A DNA stretch of 64,000 nt, from positions 17,265,530 through 17,329,529 of the forward strand of contig JAAONU010000016.1 of the NCBI GenBank assembly GCA_012932295.1, read 5' to 3'. This stretch comes from Cyclina sinensis (taxonomy: Eukaryota > Mollusca > Bivalvia > Venerida > Veneridae). A program made the translations under genes and the position numbers. A model generated the notes under the pieces. It was given only the letters and a program-made list of their open reading frames with translations. It was not told the origin of the DNA and did no database searches. Shown piece by piece: positions 1-11,745 of this stretch. Numbering within the stretch: the first letter of the stretch is position 1; each line of letters starts with the position of its first letter.

Positions 1-257
1 ATAATTACTATCATGAGTCTATGTGCTTATAATATGCATGGCACAACATCAAGGTCATGGTTGGTTAAAGGTCAAGAAGTACACATTCATGTCCGCTGCA
101 GAAGGGGATTTAGCTGTCCTTCAGACTGCCTTCTACATAATTGGTTTGTAGGCACCTACATACCTTTAGTTAGAAAATGAAATACTGCTTCTTATCTTTG
201 CTTAACAGCAAACCCACAGCCAGAGTACTCAGATGAGCGATCCATCATGGTCTTCTT
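1..257 (+). repeat. 3' end of an F1 HT element, cut by the window edge
   Basis: This stretch ends in the F1 tail (TACTCAGATGAGCGATCC, then a shortened CATCATGG hairpin and TCTTCTT). The part at 140-250 matches the ends of the F1 copies at 35320-35433 and 63105-63212 (TTTGGTTTGTAGGCAC, GCTTAACAGCAAACC). The first 130 bases have an inverted near-copy at 39339-39468. The next F1 head begins only a few bases downstream. No gene is seen. Confidence 0.7.
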
Positions 258-329
258 ATTTTTAGCTCACCTGTCACATAGTGACAGGGTAAGCTTTTGT
301 GATCGCCTTTCGTCCGTCGTCCGTCCATC

Positions 330-1130
330 GTCCATTCACAATTGTTGTCGGCCCTCTAGCGGTCTTAATTTTGGTTCGATCTTCTTTAAACTTGGTCAGA
401 ATGTTTATCTTAATGATATCTAGGTCAAGTTCATAGCTAGGTCATCTCACCCTTAAAACTAGGTCACTAGGTCAAATTATAGAAAAAGCTTGTCTGCACT
501 CTAACGGTCTTAATTTTGGTCCGATCTTCTTCAAACTTGGTCAAAATGTTAATCTCAATGATATCTAGATCAGGTTTAAAACTGGATCATGTGACCTTCA
601 AAACTAGGTCACAAGGTCAAATTATAGAAAAAGCTTGTCCGCACTCTAGCAGTCTTAATTTTGGTCTGTTCTTCTTCAAACTCGGTCTGATTGTTTATCT
701 CAATGATGTCTAGGTCAAGTTCATAACTGGGTCATGTGACCTTGAAAACAAGGTAACTAGTTCGAATTTTAGAAAAAGCTTGTCCGCACTCTAGCAGTCT
801 TAATTTTGGTCCCATCTTCTTCAAGCTTGGTCAGAATGTGTATCTCAATGATATCTAGGTCAGATTCGAAACTGGGTTATGTGACCTTGAAAACTAGGTC
901 ACTAGGTCAAATTATAGAAAAAGCTTGTCCGCACTGTAGTAGTCTTAATTTTTCTCCGATTGTCTTCAAGCTTTGTCATAATGTTTATCTCGATGAAATC
1001 TAGGTCAAGTTTGAAACTAGGTCATGTGACTTTGAAATTTAGGTCACTAGGTCAAGTTATGATAAAAGCTTTTCTGCACTCTAGTGGTCTTAATTTTTGT
1101 CTGATCTTCACTTTCATTACCATAAGATCT
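330..1130 (+). repeat. 145-bp tandem array (F1 core)
   Basis: The marker AGAAAAAGCT (or a one- to two-base variant) occurs at 481, 626, 771, 916 and 1061, exactly 145 bases apart each time. Each unit carries TCTAGGTCAAGTTC, a TCATGTGACCTT segment and AGGTCACTAGGTCAAAT. Small open frames in this array come from the repeat and are not genes. Confidence 0.9.
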
Positions 1131-1296
1131 TGGTTCCTTTCTTCAAATTGCCATATTGCATTATTGGTTCAAGAGTTATGGCCCCTGAAAGTGCTAAAAT
1201 TAACTATTTAAACCTTGTCTGCACAATAGCAGCTTCATTTTTGATTTGAATTTAATCAGACTTGTACAATACTTGAGTTAATATAAGATCTTGCAG

Positions 1297-2095
1297 GGTT
1301 GCCAGGGGACTTGAAAAGTCAGGGAAATTAGATTTTTTTTCAAGGTCAGGGAATTGTCAGGGAATTTTGAAAATTGGTCAGTTAGTGAAAAGTCAGGGAA
1401 AAATAATTTTTTAGGGCTAATATTGTTCTATTTTATTAAAGATTGCATTTACATATTTTTTCCGTTATGAATCTTTTTCTTTATAATTGTGTACATTGTA
1501 TCTTAATAAAAGTTCTAGTATTATAAATAACATTACTTAAAGACTGAAAGTCTTTGCAACCCTTACAACCAAAAATTAAAATAAGTATGTGTTACACTTG
1601 AAACCCATGTTCCTCCCTCCAAGATCCATGTCACAGCAACCCTCTGAACTTGGTAAGTTCTGCTATATAGGCCTTACTGCTGATAGTTTGTGTCTTGCCC
1701 ATATATTTTTTGCATCTATGGTTGGATTTTAAAATAATTAGCAGAATTGGCAATAGAGTGAACATGTGTTATGTACATAATCCCTGTTTGGAACGGTATT
1801 CCAACATTCAGTTCACAGCAACCTAGTTTTTTGTATAACGGCAGGGTTTTTAAAAAAATATTGCGGCACAAACTTCTACATTTTTCAAGATACTGCTTTG
1901 AAACTTCAAACATGTTAGGTGTCATGTGTATACGTGCCTGATATATTTTTTATGAGGCTCGGTCCATTATAGTCCACGTTGTGCTTTAACAATCCTGATG
2001 ACGCACGACATCTAGTGAAACTCTACCAAAGATGACCCCATGGTCATAATTGCCTGCACCCTTTGAGTCAGTTGGCAATTGCATCCACTGACTCT
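1297..2095. other. Non-core segment interrupting the F1 element
   Basis: The core repeat stops near 1215, and from 1297 an unrelated sequence starts with CAGGGTTGCCAGGGG and several GTCAGGGAA motifs. CAGGG is a common hAT-type terminus, so an inserted DNA element is possible. I could not find a convincing matching right end or target-site duplication. No coding sequence is recognised. Confidence 0.3.
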
Positions 2096-2153
2096 TGCAA
2101 CCATTGAGCAGTTGTTGGCAGGTGAGCGACCCAGGGTCCCATGGACCCTCTTG

Positions 2154-3030
2154 TTATTTGTTTGTACAGGAAATTAAAAAAAAATCTTAGAAAATACTGG
2201 TCAAGTTTGAAAAAAATGGCAAAAAATATTCATTTAGTGACCTTCTACAAATTTTTCAAAATTTATTGCAGTCTGTGAAAAAAACATGGCCACCAGGGGC
2301 AGGGTTTATTTTCCTTTTATGTCTGACTATGAAACTTTAAAAATCTTTTTAGAAACTGCAGGTCCAATTTGAAAATAATTTGACATTAATGTTCCTTGGG
2401 TGACCCTCTATATAAACTGTGATTTATTGTTGTTACTAAAAAGGGACCACCACGGATGGGACTTATTTTTCCTTTATGTCTATATGGGAGAACTTTGAAA
2501 ATCTTATAATACACTAACAAAACTTTGTTGGCTAGGGTATTTATGAGTCAACTTATGGTCAGTCAGTTGATTGGAAGGTTGATCGGTCCATTTAAGAAAT
2601 CTTATGATGCAAACTACTGTTAGCTAGTCTGTTTCGAAGAAAAAGTTGAACTATTATGATCACTGTGTCGTCATTGTCGTCGTCATTTAAAAACTTCAAT
2701 GTAGCCCATTACTCAAACAGTTTAAAAGGTATCAATATGGAACTTTGAATGCTTGCTTATCATGACAAGAGGCAATTGTAACACAAGGAGCAATATTCTG
2801 AAAGCTATATTTTTTGAGTTACATGTATGCCCCTTTTTAACAAGCAATTTTTATCAAAATTGCTTATTAAGTTGAATGATTTCAAAACTATCAAAGTTAT
2901 TGATATGAAACTTGGACTGCTTGCTTATCATGACAAGAGGCAGTTGTAACACAAGGGGCATTATTCTTAAAGCTATATTTTTGGAGTTATCTCCATTTTG
3001 AACTTACAGTTTTTGTAAAAATTGCTTATT
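2154..3030 (+). repeat. Degenerate HT-type core repeats
   Basis: Two related blocks are visible. The block at 2160-2600 resembles 37680-38110 (shared CATGGCCACCAGGGGCAGGG-like text). The block at 2690-3030 holds two copies about 170 bases apart (CTTGCTTATCATGACAAGAG at 2752 and 2921). No gene is seen. Confidence 0.6.
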
Positions 3031-4470
3031 ACCGTAATCGCCCATGTATAAGACGCACTTTTTTACTCAAAAATTCTTTTTCTCGGACCTGTGCGTCCTA
3101 TACACAGCATTGGCGATCAAGTGGGTATTTTCTCGAAGGCTGAATGACCAATATATGGCATAAAATAAGTAAATTTTGCCCTAAAACGCTTAGATAGGCA
3201 AGAATATACTATATTTAAGCCGTAAATAATAATTAAACTTTACCTACCATCTCAAAGAAAGTAAATTGATTCCAAAATTCCATCAGTTGTTCATGTTTAC
3301 ATGAAAATTGTATAAATGGAGAAATAGAAATAAAGGGAAATTACTGCGTTATGAAGGCTTAATGCTACTCACGCCGTATCGTATTTTGTACGATCAGTAT
3401 GTCGGTATGTTGAGTGACTAGGTTTGATAAAATATTTTCTCCTAATCGTAAAAGTTTGCAAAAACAATATAAAACAGTAAATAAGGATGTTTGTTTAAAA
3501 TGTATTAGAGGATAAATAGATAAAATGTAGCCAATATTCGCTAGTTTTGCAAACAGTAATGAGGTGTCAAAAGCCCTTTTAATTTTCATTTGTGTCTCCT
3601 TAATTATGCGTGATGAGATGTTTGAGAAGTTTGAGAAGGTGTTCAGCATGAGAAGGTGTCAACTCCGACGACAACAAACAAACCACAAACAAGTTAATGA
3701 TTTAAAAATCATAGTCTTTGTCGGCAAGGTCGAAACGCGTTTGCATTAAATTTAATTTTAAGTAGCATCTCTATTAACACCAATTACCACGGCAACAGTC
3801 TTTGAAAGGGAAAGATATCTTTAAAATTTATAAATGCACCACAAGTCAATAAATAGATAGCCGATAGCGTCATTTGTTAATTGGTTATCAATGACACGCG
3901 ATGTATTCGCTGAATCGGAAAATATTATCTTAACGAATAATTAAAGGATTAGCAGCTTGTCAAAAATTTGACTGGCCTGATCAAAGGTATGCGCATTTTT
4001 CAGGTTTTCTGGGACATCGGGTGTCTTTTCAGGACGGGCCCTCGATTTCCGGGACAATCCCGGACGATCCGGGATGTATGGCAGGTATGCAGTGTTGACA
4101 TTTTGAGATCAGTTGAGACAACTATAAATACGCGATGATTTTCAGTACCGGTCATAACAATTATCTCGAAAAAGAAAACTTTCAAATTGTCTTCATTTCG
4201 GGATTCCGGAAAGCTCTATTAGGGCTACATGAAAAATATACCTCTCATATTGTCAGTAATAAAAAAAATATTGAATTGTCTTGTTACCCTTTTTGTCATT
4301 TAATATTCAGCTATAAAACGCCAATCACGGAATTCACTCTCAAATAGCAGTTTTCACAGTAACGTAATTAAAACGTATGACAAAACAGCGGCTGATGCGA
4401 AATGTTTTGCATGGATTTGTCATTTTTGGGTGCGTGTTATATACGAAAAACACTTTTTCCCCAGATTTCT
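3028..4470. mobile_element. Possible MITE-like element, GTATAAGACGCAC ends
   Basis: The left end contains GTATAAGACGCAC and, about 30 bases on, its near-perfect inverse GTGCGTCCTATAC. Near 4428-4450 a related inverse motif, GGTGCGTGTTATATACG, occurs. Between them the sequence is AT-rich with no recognisable coding region; open frames on opposite strands around 3365-3749 have no recognisable motif. The boundaries are approximate. Confidence 0.3.
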
Positions 4471-5587
4471 TGGGTTAGGTATATAAACCTCCTTCAGGAG
4501 TAGTGCACAAGAACATAACTGTGGCCCCCATTGTGGACATGTAAAACAGATGAGCATTGGCTTTGCTACGCAGAGCTTTTGTTATGACTTTTGATTTGAA
4601 AATTGGTGAGCATATCCACCAGGTAATGTTGGTTATGTGACATGTTTGTCATTTACACAATTGCTTATTTTGTGGTTTTATGGCCAATCATAGTAAAATC
4701 TTGTGAAAATCTCTACTTCTAGACCTCTAACACTGTTGATTGAAACTTGATGTGCACAATCACCAAAAGTGTAGATGAGCTTGACATATTTTTAGCTCAC
4801 CTGAGCACTGCTCAGGGTGAGCTTTTAGGATCGTTGAATGTCTGGCGTGCGTTGTGCGTCATCAACAATTTGTCTTAAATGACTTCCCCTCCTAAACTGC
4901 TAAGCCAACATTGACAAAACATGCCTGGATATTCCTTGCATAAAGCTCTACCAATGTTTTTTAAAGAATTCAGTTCCATCAAGAACTCTGGTTGCTATGC
5001 TAACTTAAAGGAAAAACTTTGAAAATCTTCTCGTCTGAAACCACAAGGCCCTGAGCCTTAAGATTTGGTGTGTAGCATTGTTCAGTGGACCTCTACCAAG
5101 TTTATTCAAATCATACCCCTGGTGTCAAATTTGGCCCTGCCCTGGGGGTCAGTTGGTTTTACATAGGCTTATATAGGAAAAACTTGAAAATCTTCTTGTC
5201 TGAAACCACAACCCTGAGCCTTAAGATTTAGTATGTAGCATTGTCTAGTGGACCTCTACCAAGTTTGTTCAAATTATACCCCTGGTGTCAAATTTGCAAA
5301 TTATACCCCTGGTGTCAAATTTGGCCCCACCTTGGGGGTCAATTGATTTTGCATAGGGAAAACTTTGAAAATCTTCTTTTTCGAAACCACATGGGCCTGA
5401 GCCTTAAGATTTGGTATGTAGCATTTTCTAGTGGACCTCTACCAGGTTTGTTCAAATCATGACTCTTGGGGTCAAATCTGGCCCCACCCATGGGGTCATT
5501 TGATTTTACACATAGATTTATATATGGAAAACTTAAAAAATCTGCTGCTCTGAAACACCAAGGGCTATACCTTCAATTAGTTGTTGT

Positions 5588-7340
5588 TATGTCTCCCCCC
5601 AACCTCGCCCTTCTAATGGAGACATATTGTTTTTGTCTTGACCATGGGTGTCTGTTTGTCTGTCTGTCTTTCACACTTTGTTTCCTTTCAATAACTTGAG
5701 TACCAGTTGACCCAAAGCCTTCAAACTTCACAGGGTTATTGCCCTTATTGAGTACAAAAAATCCCTTTTGTGTTTTGGGTCAGTAGGTCAAAGGTCAAGG
5801 TCAGAGGGACCTCTAGAGTGAAAACCCTTTCCACTCAGTAACAGGATTAACATTTCACCAAGAGCCTCCAAACTTCATAGAATGATTGCTTTTACTAAAT
5901 AGAACAACCATATTATTTTTGGGGCTAGTATGTCAAAGGTCTGGGTCACAGGACCTGTAGAGTGAAAACTATTTTTGCAGAGTAACTGTAATATCATTAC
6001 ACCCAGAGCCTTCAAACTTTATAGGATACATGTTTTAAGGGTCCATAGGTCAAAGGTTAAGTTCACAGGGACCTGTAGAGTGAAAACTGTTCCTGCTCAG
6101 TAACTGGAGTAACATTTTACCCAAACCTTCAAACTTCATATGATGATTGTCTTTACTCAGTAAAAGAACCCAATCATTTTTGGGGTCAGTAGGTCAAAAA
6201 TCAAGGTCACATGGACCTGTAGAGTGAAAACTATTTCTTCTCAGTAACTGGAGTATCACCACACCCAGAGCCTTCAAGCTTTATAGGGTAATTAATCCCC
6301 CGAAACAAAGTTTGGGGGGTATATAGGAGTCACCCAGTGGTAGGTCGGTCGGTTGGTTGGTCGGTCGGTCAGGGTTTACCTTGTCCAGAGCATATCTTGA
6401 AAACTACTGGTTGGAATTCAGTGCAACTTCATACAATGGTCAAGCACAATGAGAGGAAGTGCAGTGTCCAAGAATCATAACTCCATCTTCACTATTTTCA
6501 GAGTTATTGCCCTTTATTGGTTTTCCTTGTCCAGAGCTTAACTTAAAAACCACTAGTTGGAATTCAGTGCAACTTCATAAAGTGGTCAAGCACAATGAGT
6601 GGAAGTGCAGTGCCCAAGAATCATAACTCCATCTCCACTATTTTCAGAGTTATTGCCCTTTATTGGTTTTCCTTGTCCAGAGCTTAACTTAAAAACCACT
6701 AGTTGGAATTCAATGCAACATCATACAATGGTCAAGCACAATGAGAGGAAGTGCAGTGTCCAAGAATCATAACTCCATGTTCACTATTTTCAGAGGTTTT
6801 GCCCTTTATAGGTTTTCCTTGTCCGGAGCATAACTTGAAAACTACTGTTTGGAATTCAGTGCAACTTCATACAGTGGTCAAGCCTAATGAGAGAAAGTGC
6901 AGTATCCAAGAATCATAACTCCATGTTCACTATTTGCAGAGTTATTGCCCTTTGTTGGTTTTCCTTTGTATGGAAGATAACTTTAAAACTACTGGTTTAA
7001 ATTCAATGCAGCTTCATACAATGGTCAAGAACAATGAGGGAAAATGCATTGTATAAGAACCACAACTATCTTTAATTGCCCACAACCATAACACTTTTTC
7101 AATTTTTTACGAAGTATTCTGTTACTAAATTGATAACTTCCTCTGTTCTGTAGCGGTGTTTTGGGGTATTATTCACATTTAGTGATAGCTCTAGTTATAT
7201 AAGAAGAACCCTATTGTTTTTGGGGTCTGTAGGTCAAAGTCACTGGGACCTGTAGAGTAGAACTATTTCTGCTAAAAAATTTGAGTACTGTTACACCCAG
7301 AGTCTTCAAACTTATTGCAAACTTATTCAAACTTGCACCC
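5588..7340 (+). mobile_element. F3 HT element (TATGTCTCC head), 3' end missing
   Basis: The head TATGTCTCC (5588-5596) pairs perfectly with GGAGACATA (5618-5626), and a GTCTGTCTGTC run follows. Core units of about 140 bases start near 5690 (CCCAGAGCCTTCAAACTTCA, GGGGTCAGTAGGTCAAAGG). The core is interrupted at 6294 by an F4 element and resumes at 7195 in the same orientation. The F3 tail is not present before the F1 tail. A 19-base motif AGGTCAAAGGTCAAGGTCA lies at 5785-5803. Confidence 0.6.
6294..7194 (+). mobile_element. F4 HT element (CCCCCGAAAC head), complete
   Basis: The head CCCCCGAAACAAAGTTTGGGGG folds into a stem-loop and is followed by GGTCGGTC repeats. The core is a 146-bp array: GTTATTGCCC or its variant lies at 6503, 6649, 6795 and 6941. 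The tail is TTTGGGGTATTATTCACATTTAGTGA, a stem TCAC/GTGA, then TAGCTCTAG before TT. A second F4 tail occurs at 36827-36855. The element sits inside an F3 core. Confidence 0.65.
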
Positions 7341-7417
7341 ATAAAATCCAATAATGATATTTGTAACATGAGCAATGAGACTCAGGTGAGCAATTTAGGG
7401 CCATCATGGTCCACTTG

Positions 7418-8855
7418 TTTGTTTTGAAAAATTGAGATATTTATTTCTATTACATGTGAATATTTTATTTATAACAATACACTCACTTAATAGGCATGTG
7501 ATCTTTTGATAATCGCTTGTATAAAACATACCTTAATCAATCATTGAAACAAATCAGTTGATTTCAGCTAACTCACTGTCAGTATTTGAAATATGGTTCT
7601 ATTTAGTGTGGCAATGTCCTTTCTGGTAGGGGACCTCTATTGCTTGACAATACTCTTACTTGTACCTTCTATTATTTAGTGCTTTACAATGCAGTGGTAT
7701 TGCATTTTCACAAATGGGTCTTGTTCACAAATGCAGCTGTCACACAGGCCTCGATCACGTCCCACTTTTAGCCCACTGAATTGTACGAGAGGGACTCACT
7801 TAGTCACTTGCTTGGGGAATTAGGCCTAGCTTGGGTAAAGCCGCTCGCATGTGAGGTCTGGGACTCCATTCAGTAGTAACCTGGTGACAGAGGGGTCAGC
7901 CCAGTGATGTCGGGCTTATTTGTCCAAAGCAATTTCAATAGAATTCTATCCAGTTTTCTGATGTTTTATTTTGTAGATAATATCTAATAGCAAACATATA
8001 TATTTATAACAAGTAAGTCCAGTTTTTCTTCTAAAGTAATTTCTTGATATTCAGTTATTTCATAAAGAATAAGTTCACAGTTCTATTTGATGCAGCAGAC
8101 TACTATCAGTCTTAAATTATGCCACTGTGGCTTAGTTATGCCACTAGAACATTTTATGTCTTATTCCTGTGAAATCTTAAAATCCAAAAATCGAAGTTCT
8201 CATTATTTCTTCTTCCTTTTTTCTCTTTCCTTAAAATTTAGTATCCTACCATTAAGTACAAAACTGAAGTAAAAGATGTCCAATCGAAATATAGGGGCTG
8301 GGCCCTAAAATATTATATTGGAACCAATGAAATTCTAAAATGTAAAAATATGTCTTTGACACTTGAGCAAAATTACTATTGAAACTCAAAAATGGCTTAA
8401 CAATTTTTAGTGGCAGCTGACCTATCATGTAACAATAAAGGTGCTTAATACTTTTTAGATAGATAGGAAGTCAAATAGGCTATAGGGCTTCAAGAATTAA
8501 CTATTTCCAGTTCATTACAAAAACAACACCACATGATTGTGTTTAAACAATCAGTTAAATAATACATATTTAAGAAAACAGGAGATTTTCTGTAACAACT
8601 AAGAAGAAAGATATAAAACGTTTATCCAAATATGTTGTGAAAGCTTTTTGCACCTTTCCCCCTTTATGTATTTTTTTTTTATACATCTTATTTCAAAATT
8701 CAAAATTTTTAATTATTAATTAAATTCATAAAAATTCATATTAGACATTTTTCCCTAAAATTTACCTATTACACAGCCTTGTTTATTAATGTAATCCTGT
8801 TAGGCAAGGCTAGCTTGCTGAACCAGTGTCACATTTTTGTTTCCTTTTATTTTAG
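7418..8855. other. AT-rich intronic or upstream sequence, no gene seen
   Basis: This segment is mostly AT-rich single-copy-looking DNA. A moderately GC-rich patch at 7740-7910 has no codon-like pattern I recognise. It ends in the pyrimidine tract and AG of the acceptor for the Deltex exon at 8856. I looked for an upstream RING-finger exon (Cys/His pairs) here and in 1-7417 and found none. Confidence 0.5.
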
Positions 8856-8968
8856 GTGACCAGCCTAATGGCAGAATATCAGTGGGAACCAGTAGCTTCA
8901 GATGTGCAGGTTATCCCAATTGTGGACAGATAGCTATTACATACAGTTTTCCTGGTGGAGTTCAGCAG
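8856..8968 (+). CDS. Deltex-type E3 ubiquitin ligase, exon with start of DTC domain
   Basis: This internal exon has a consensus acceptor (TTTTATTTTAG) and donor (CAG|GTATTA). The first two bases finish a codon and 37 codons follow, from DQPNGRISV to PGGVQQ, so the next intron is phase 0. The translated text, with GYPNCGQIAITYSFPGG, matches the opening of the Deltex C-terminal (DTC) domain, where the GDQP...PGY...GTI.I.Y..PGG pattern is typical. In Deltex proteins this domain follows a RING finger that recruits the E2; DTC binds ADP-ribose/NAD and helps select the acceptor. The RING exon is not in the window. The exon joins in frame to 17165. DTX3/DTX3L-like versus other Deltex subtypes cannot be decided from this part. 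Confidence 0.88.
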
Positions 8969-9522
8969 GTATTATATCTATACCTTGATAAATGTTTCTT
9001 GCACCTTAATGTTGATACAACTAGTACCTGACATGCCCTGACAAGAACTTGCAGGCGTTTGCTCAAGATGACCAGAAAACAGTCATCTCTTTTCTTATAT
9101 TTTAAGTAACACTTACTTGCATAAACAATAAAATGTAACATTACAGGTATATCTAGAAGACATGACCATTAGAGACATTCAGATGCCTTCTGTTGTGTTG
9201 AAATTGTGTGTAAATTTTCTGTAGCTTTTGTTTTGGTAGCTCACCTGAGCATATGCTCAGGGTGAGCTATTGTAATCACTGTATGTCTTTTGTCTGTTGT
9301 TTATCTGTTGTCTGACATCCGTCCACATTTTATCTTGTTAACACTCTACAGGTCACATTAAACACCCTATCATTGTGAAAATTGGTCAGGATCTTTTACT
9401 TGATTATTTCTAGGTCAAGTTCGAAACTGTGTCATGTGATATCAAAACCTAGGTCACCAGGCCAAATCAAAGGAAACCTTATTAACAGTCTAGAGGCCAC
9501 ATTTCTTTGTTCAGTTTACTTG

Positions 9523-9642
9523 TGTAACCGTATTATATTTCTTGAGAGAACTCTGGTAAAATTCCATTGCGTTACGCTTTGCTACACTGTAGGTCAATTA
9601 TCTCTAAGGATTTAAAGTGTTTTCTCACATCTGTAAGGAACA
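9523..9642 (+). repeat. 5' LTR, shortened
   Basis: The first 60 or so bases match the 3' LTR with only a few differences. After CTACACTGTAG the two LTRs align only with gaps, and this copy is about 60 bases shorter. It appears to end at GGAACA, immediately before the gag ATG at 9643. No primer-binding site is visible between the LTR and gag, so a leader deletion is likely. Confidence 0.7.
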
Positions 9643-10398
9643 ATGAAAGGCATACTGTCGCCACAGATCAATTGGAACAGCACAAATTTGCCCGACGAAT
9701 GGCAGAAATTTGAAACACACGCAAAACTTACCTTTAATAGTCCACTTACCGAAAAAACAGAGCAGAAAGTAAACTATTTACTTCTCTGGGTAGGGGACAG
9801 AGGTAAAAAATTGCGCCAAACATGGAGGGACATAAGCACAGAGGATGAGAAAAAGCTAGAGACATATTATACACTTTTCAAGAGATATGTCGAACCAAAA
9901 TTAAATCCCATATTTGCGCGAGTCAAATTCTACAACGAGATACAGGGCTCAGACAACTTTGACACTTTCCTTACAAGACTAATAATCAGAGTCAGGGACT
10001 GCCAATTTGACAAACTGGAAGAGATGATTAGAGACAGAATTGTGTTCAGTACTAATAGTTCCAAAGCCAGGGAGAAATTAATAAACGAGGGTGACAAATT
10101 GACACTTGTCAAAACCATTCAGATAATGCAAAACATGGAATATTGTCAGGAACAGTTGCAAACAATTGGCAAAGAAAATGTGGATGACGTCAAATTCAAA
10201 CAAAAATGACCGAGTCACCGCCATCCGCAACAACAACAGCAACGACAGGCCGATCAACAGAAATCGGTAGCAGGAAACAACAAAGAGGGAAACTGCACAA
10301 ATTGCGGGTAAAGGAAGCACACACAGAACTGTCCAGCGAGAAACGCGACATGTCATAACTGTGGGAAAATGAATCATTTCGCCAGTGTGTGCAGATCA
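9643..10398 (+). pseudogene. gag: gag (capsid and zinc knuckles), retrotransposon
   Basis: An open frame of 188 codons begins with ATG at 9643 and ends at a TGA at 10207. The same frame continues through a second stop (TAA 10309-10311) into two CCHC zinc knuckles, CTNCG...HTQNC and CHNCGKMNHFASVC. The first part is an alpha-helical capsid-like protein of the sort found in Ty3/gypsy Gag (WQKFETHAKLTF, LETYYTLFKRYVEPKLN, FLTRLIIRVRDC). The second stop lies inside the first knuckle. Gag packages element RNA into particles; this copy cannot make the full protein. Confidence 0.85.
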
Positions 10399-10401
10399 AG
10401 A

Positions 10402-10950
10402 AACAGAAGTATTCATAACATTAGTTCTGGAAATGGATTAAGAGCCAGTGTTTCAGATACTGAGGACAATCAGAAATTTTTAATTGATACGGTAAATTTT
10501 TCTTCACCTACTGAACGTGCCTTTGTACTTATAAACGTAGGCCCCTCCCACACCCCAGTCAAATTTAAATTAGACACAGGTAGTGCTGTGGATATTCTCC
10601 CCTTAAGCCAGCTTGAAAAACTAAACATCAAGCACCCTCTCGAGGCCCCCGCTATTCATTTGACCTCTAACACAGGAAACAGGTTACCTGTCTGTGGCAT
10701 GCTTAACCTGCACATGAGTTACAAAGATAAGAGCTGTCTATCAAATTGCTACATAGTAGAGAGTAATACCGTTCCGTTCCGCTCCTGAGTTTACAAACAT
10801 CAGTTAATCTCAGCCAGATTCAGCTGACCTACTCTGTAGAAACTTCTGCATCACTTGATAAACAAAAGGTTATGTCAGAGTATGGAGATTTATTTAAAGG
10901 TGTAGGGGTAATACCGGTGGGGGGAGAGCAAATTACACATCAGGCCAGAC
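10402..10950 (+). pseudogene. pro: Retroviral-type aspartic protease, retrotransposon
   Basis: This lies in the same frame as gag. The active-site motif LDTGSAVDILP is at about 10570, preceded by a typical beta-strand entry (INVGPSHTPVKFK) and followed by NTGNRLPVCG. A stop occurs at 10786. After a frameshift, linker text typical of the protease-to-RT region continues (VMSEYGDLFKGVGVIP). It would mature the element's polyprotein by cleavage. It is broken by the shift near 10780. Confidence 0.85.
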
Positions 10951-10952
10951 GC

Positions 10953-11745
10953 AATTCCTGTGGTTAACCCACCACGCAGGATCCCGGAAGCATTGAAAGA
11001 TAGATTAAAGGCCGAACTCCAGCGTATGGAAAAAGAGGGCATAATCGTGAAAGTAACAGAACCTACAGATTTTGTTAATTCCCTCGTAGAAGTGGAGAAG
11101 AAAACGGGAAAGTTAATGTTATGCATTGATCCTAAAAACCTTAATGACGCCATAAGAAGGCACCATTACCCTATGCGCACTATCGAAGACGTAACGTCAC
11201 GCCTGACAGACGCAAAATACTTTAGTATACTTGACATCACTCAGGCTTACTGGAGTGTGAAACTTGATGAAAAGTCATCATTTTTGACAACGTTTAGCAC
11301 GGTATTTGGCAGGTACCGCTGGTTAAGACTGCCATATGGCATCTCTGCATCAAGTGATATCTTCATGCAGAAAATTGACGAAATTTTTGAGGGACTTGAC
11401 GGACTAACAGCCATTGTCAACGACATTTTGATATATGGAAGATCTCGCGAGGAGCTCGACGCAAACCTACGCAAGGCCCTTGACAGAGCTAAATCAGTCG
11501 GCATTAAGTTCAACCCAGACAAATGTGTCATAGGTGTCACTGAAGTGCCTTTCTTTGGACACCTGATCACATCGACTGGACTGAAACCTGACCCTTCAAA
11601 ACTCAAGGCAATAGTAAACCTCGAAGCACCAAAGACAAGACAAGACTTAGAAAATGTCCTTGGAATGGCCAACTATTTGCAGAAATTTGCGCCGAACCTG
11701 GCCGAGGTCACTTGTCCCATGAGAGCATTGCTAAAAAGGATGTAG
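10953..11745 (+). pseudogene. pol: Reverse transcriptase, Ty3/gypsy, catalytic Asp changed
   Basis: RT landmarks appear in order: RRIPEALKDRLKAELQRM, CIDPKNLNDAIRRHHYPMRT, FSILDITQAYWSVKL, TTFSTVFGRYRWLRLPYGIS, then IVNDILIYG, FGHLIT and LGMANYLQKFAPNLA. The palm motif normally reads [YF]xDD; here the codon at 11419-11421 is AAC, so the first Asp is Asn. The frame runs to a stop at 11745 and overlaps the RNase H frame from 11712, so a frameshift lies there. RT copies element RNA into DNA; this copy should be inactive. Confidence 0.93.

Larger units (their letters stand above)
264..2153 (+). mobile_element. F1 HT element, complete head and tail
   Basis: The head is AGCTCACCTGTCAC / GTGACAGGGTAAGCT, a stem-loop, followed by a CGTCCGTC-rich run. 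A 145-bp tandem core follows. The tail near 2119 reads AGGTGAGCGACCC, then the palindrome GGGTCCCATGGACCC, then TCTTG before TT. The tail AGGTGAGC is the reverse complement of the head GCTCACCT. The right half (about 1297-2095) is not repeat-core and may be a later insertion. The likely class is a non-autonomous Helentron-like element; this is inference from structure and no transposase is present. Confidence 0.65.
4794..7417 (+). mobile_element. F1 HT element containing nested F3 and F4 elements
   Basis: The head at 4794 is AGCTCACCTGAGCACTGCTC followed by AGGGTGAGCT. It is followed by units of the CTTCTTGTCTGAAACCACAAG type to about 5587. The tail at 7381-7417 reads CTCAGGTGAGCAATTTA, a GGGCCATCATGG hairpin and CCACTTG before TT. 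The middle is occupied by an F3 head (5588) and core, and inside that an F4 element (6294-7194). Confidence 0.65.

Noticed and set aside
330..1130. CRISPR array
   Set aside because: Whole 145-bp units repeat with no conserved short repeat and variable spacer pattern; the genome is eukaryotic.
3365..3749. Overlapping open frames on both strands as a gene
   Set aside because: The two strands mirror each other in a putative MITE and neither shows a protein motif.
1..8855. RING-finger exon of the Deltex gene
   Set aside because: No frame with the required Cys/His spacing flanked by splice sites was found.
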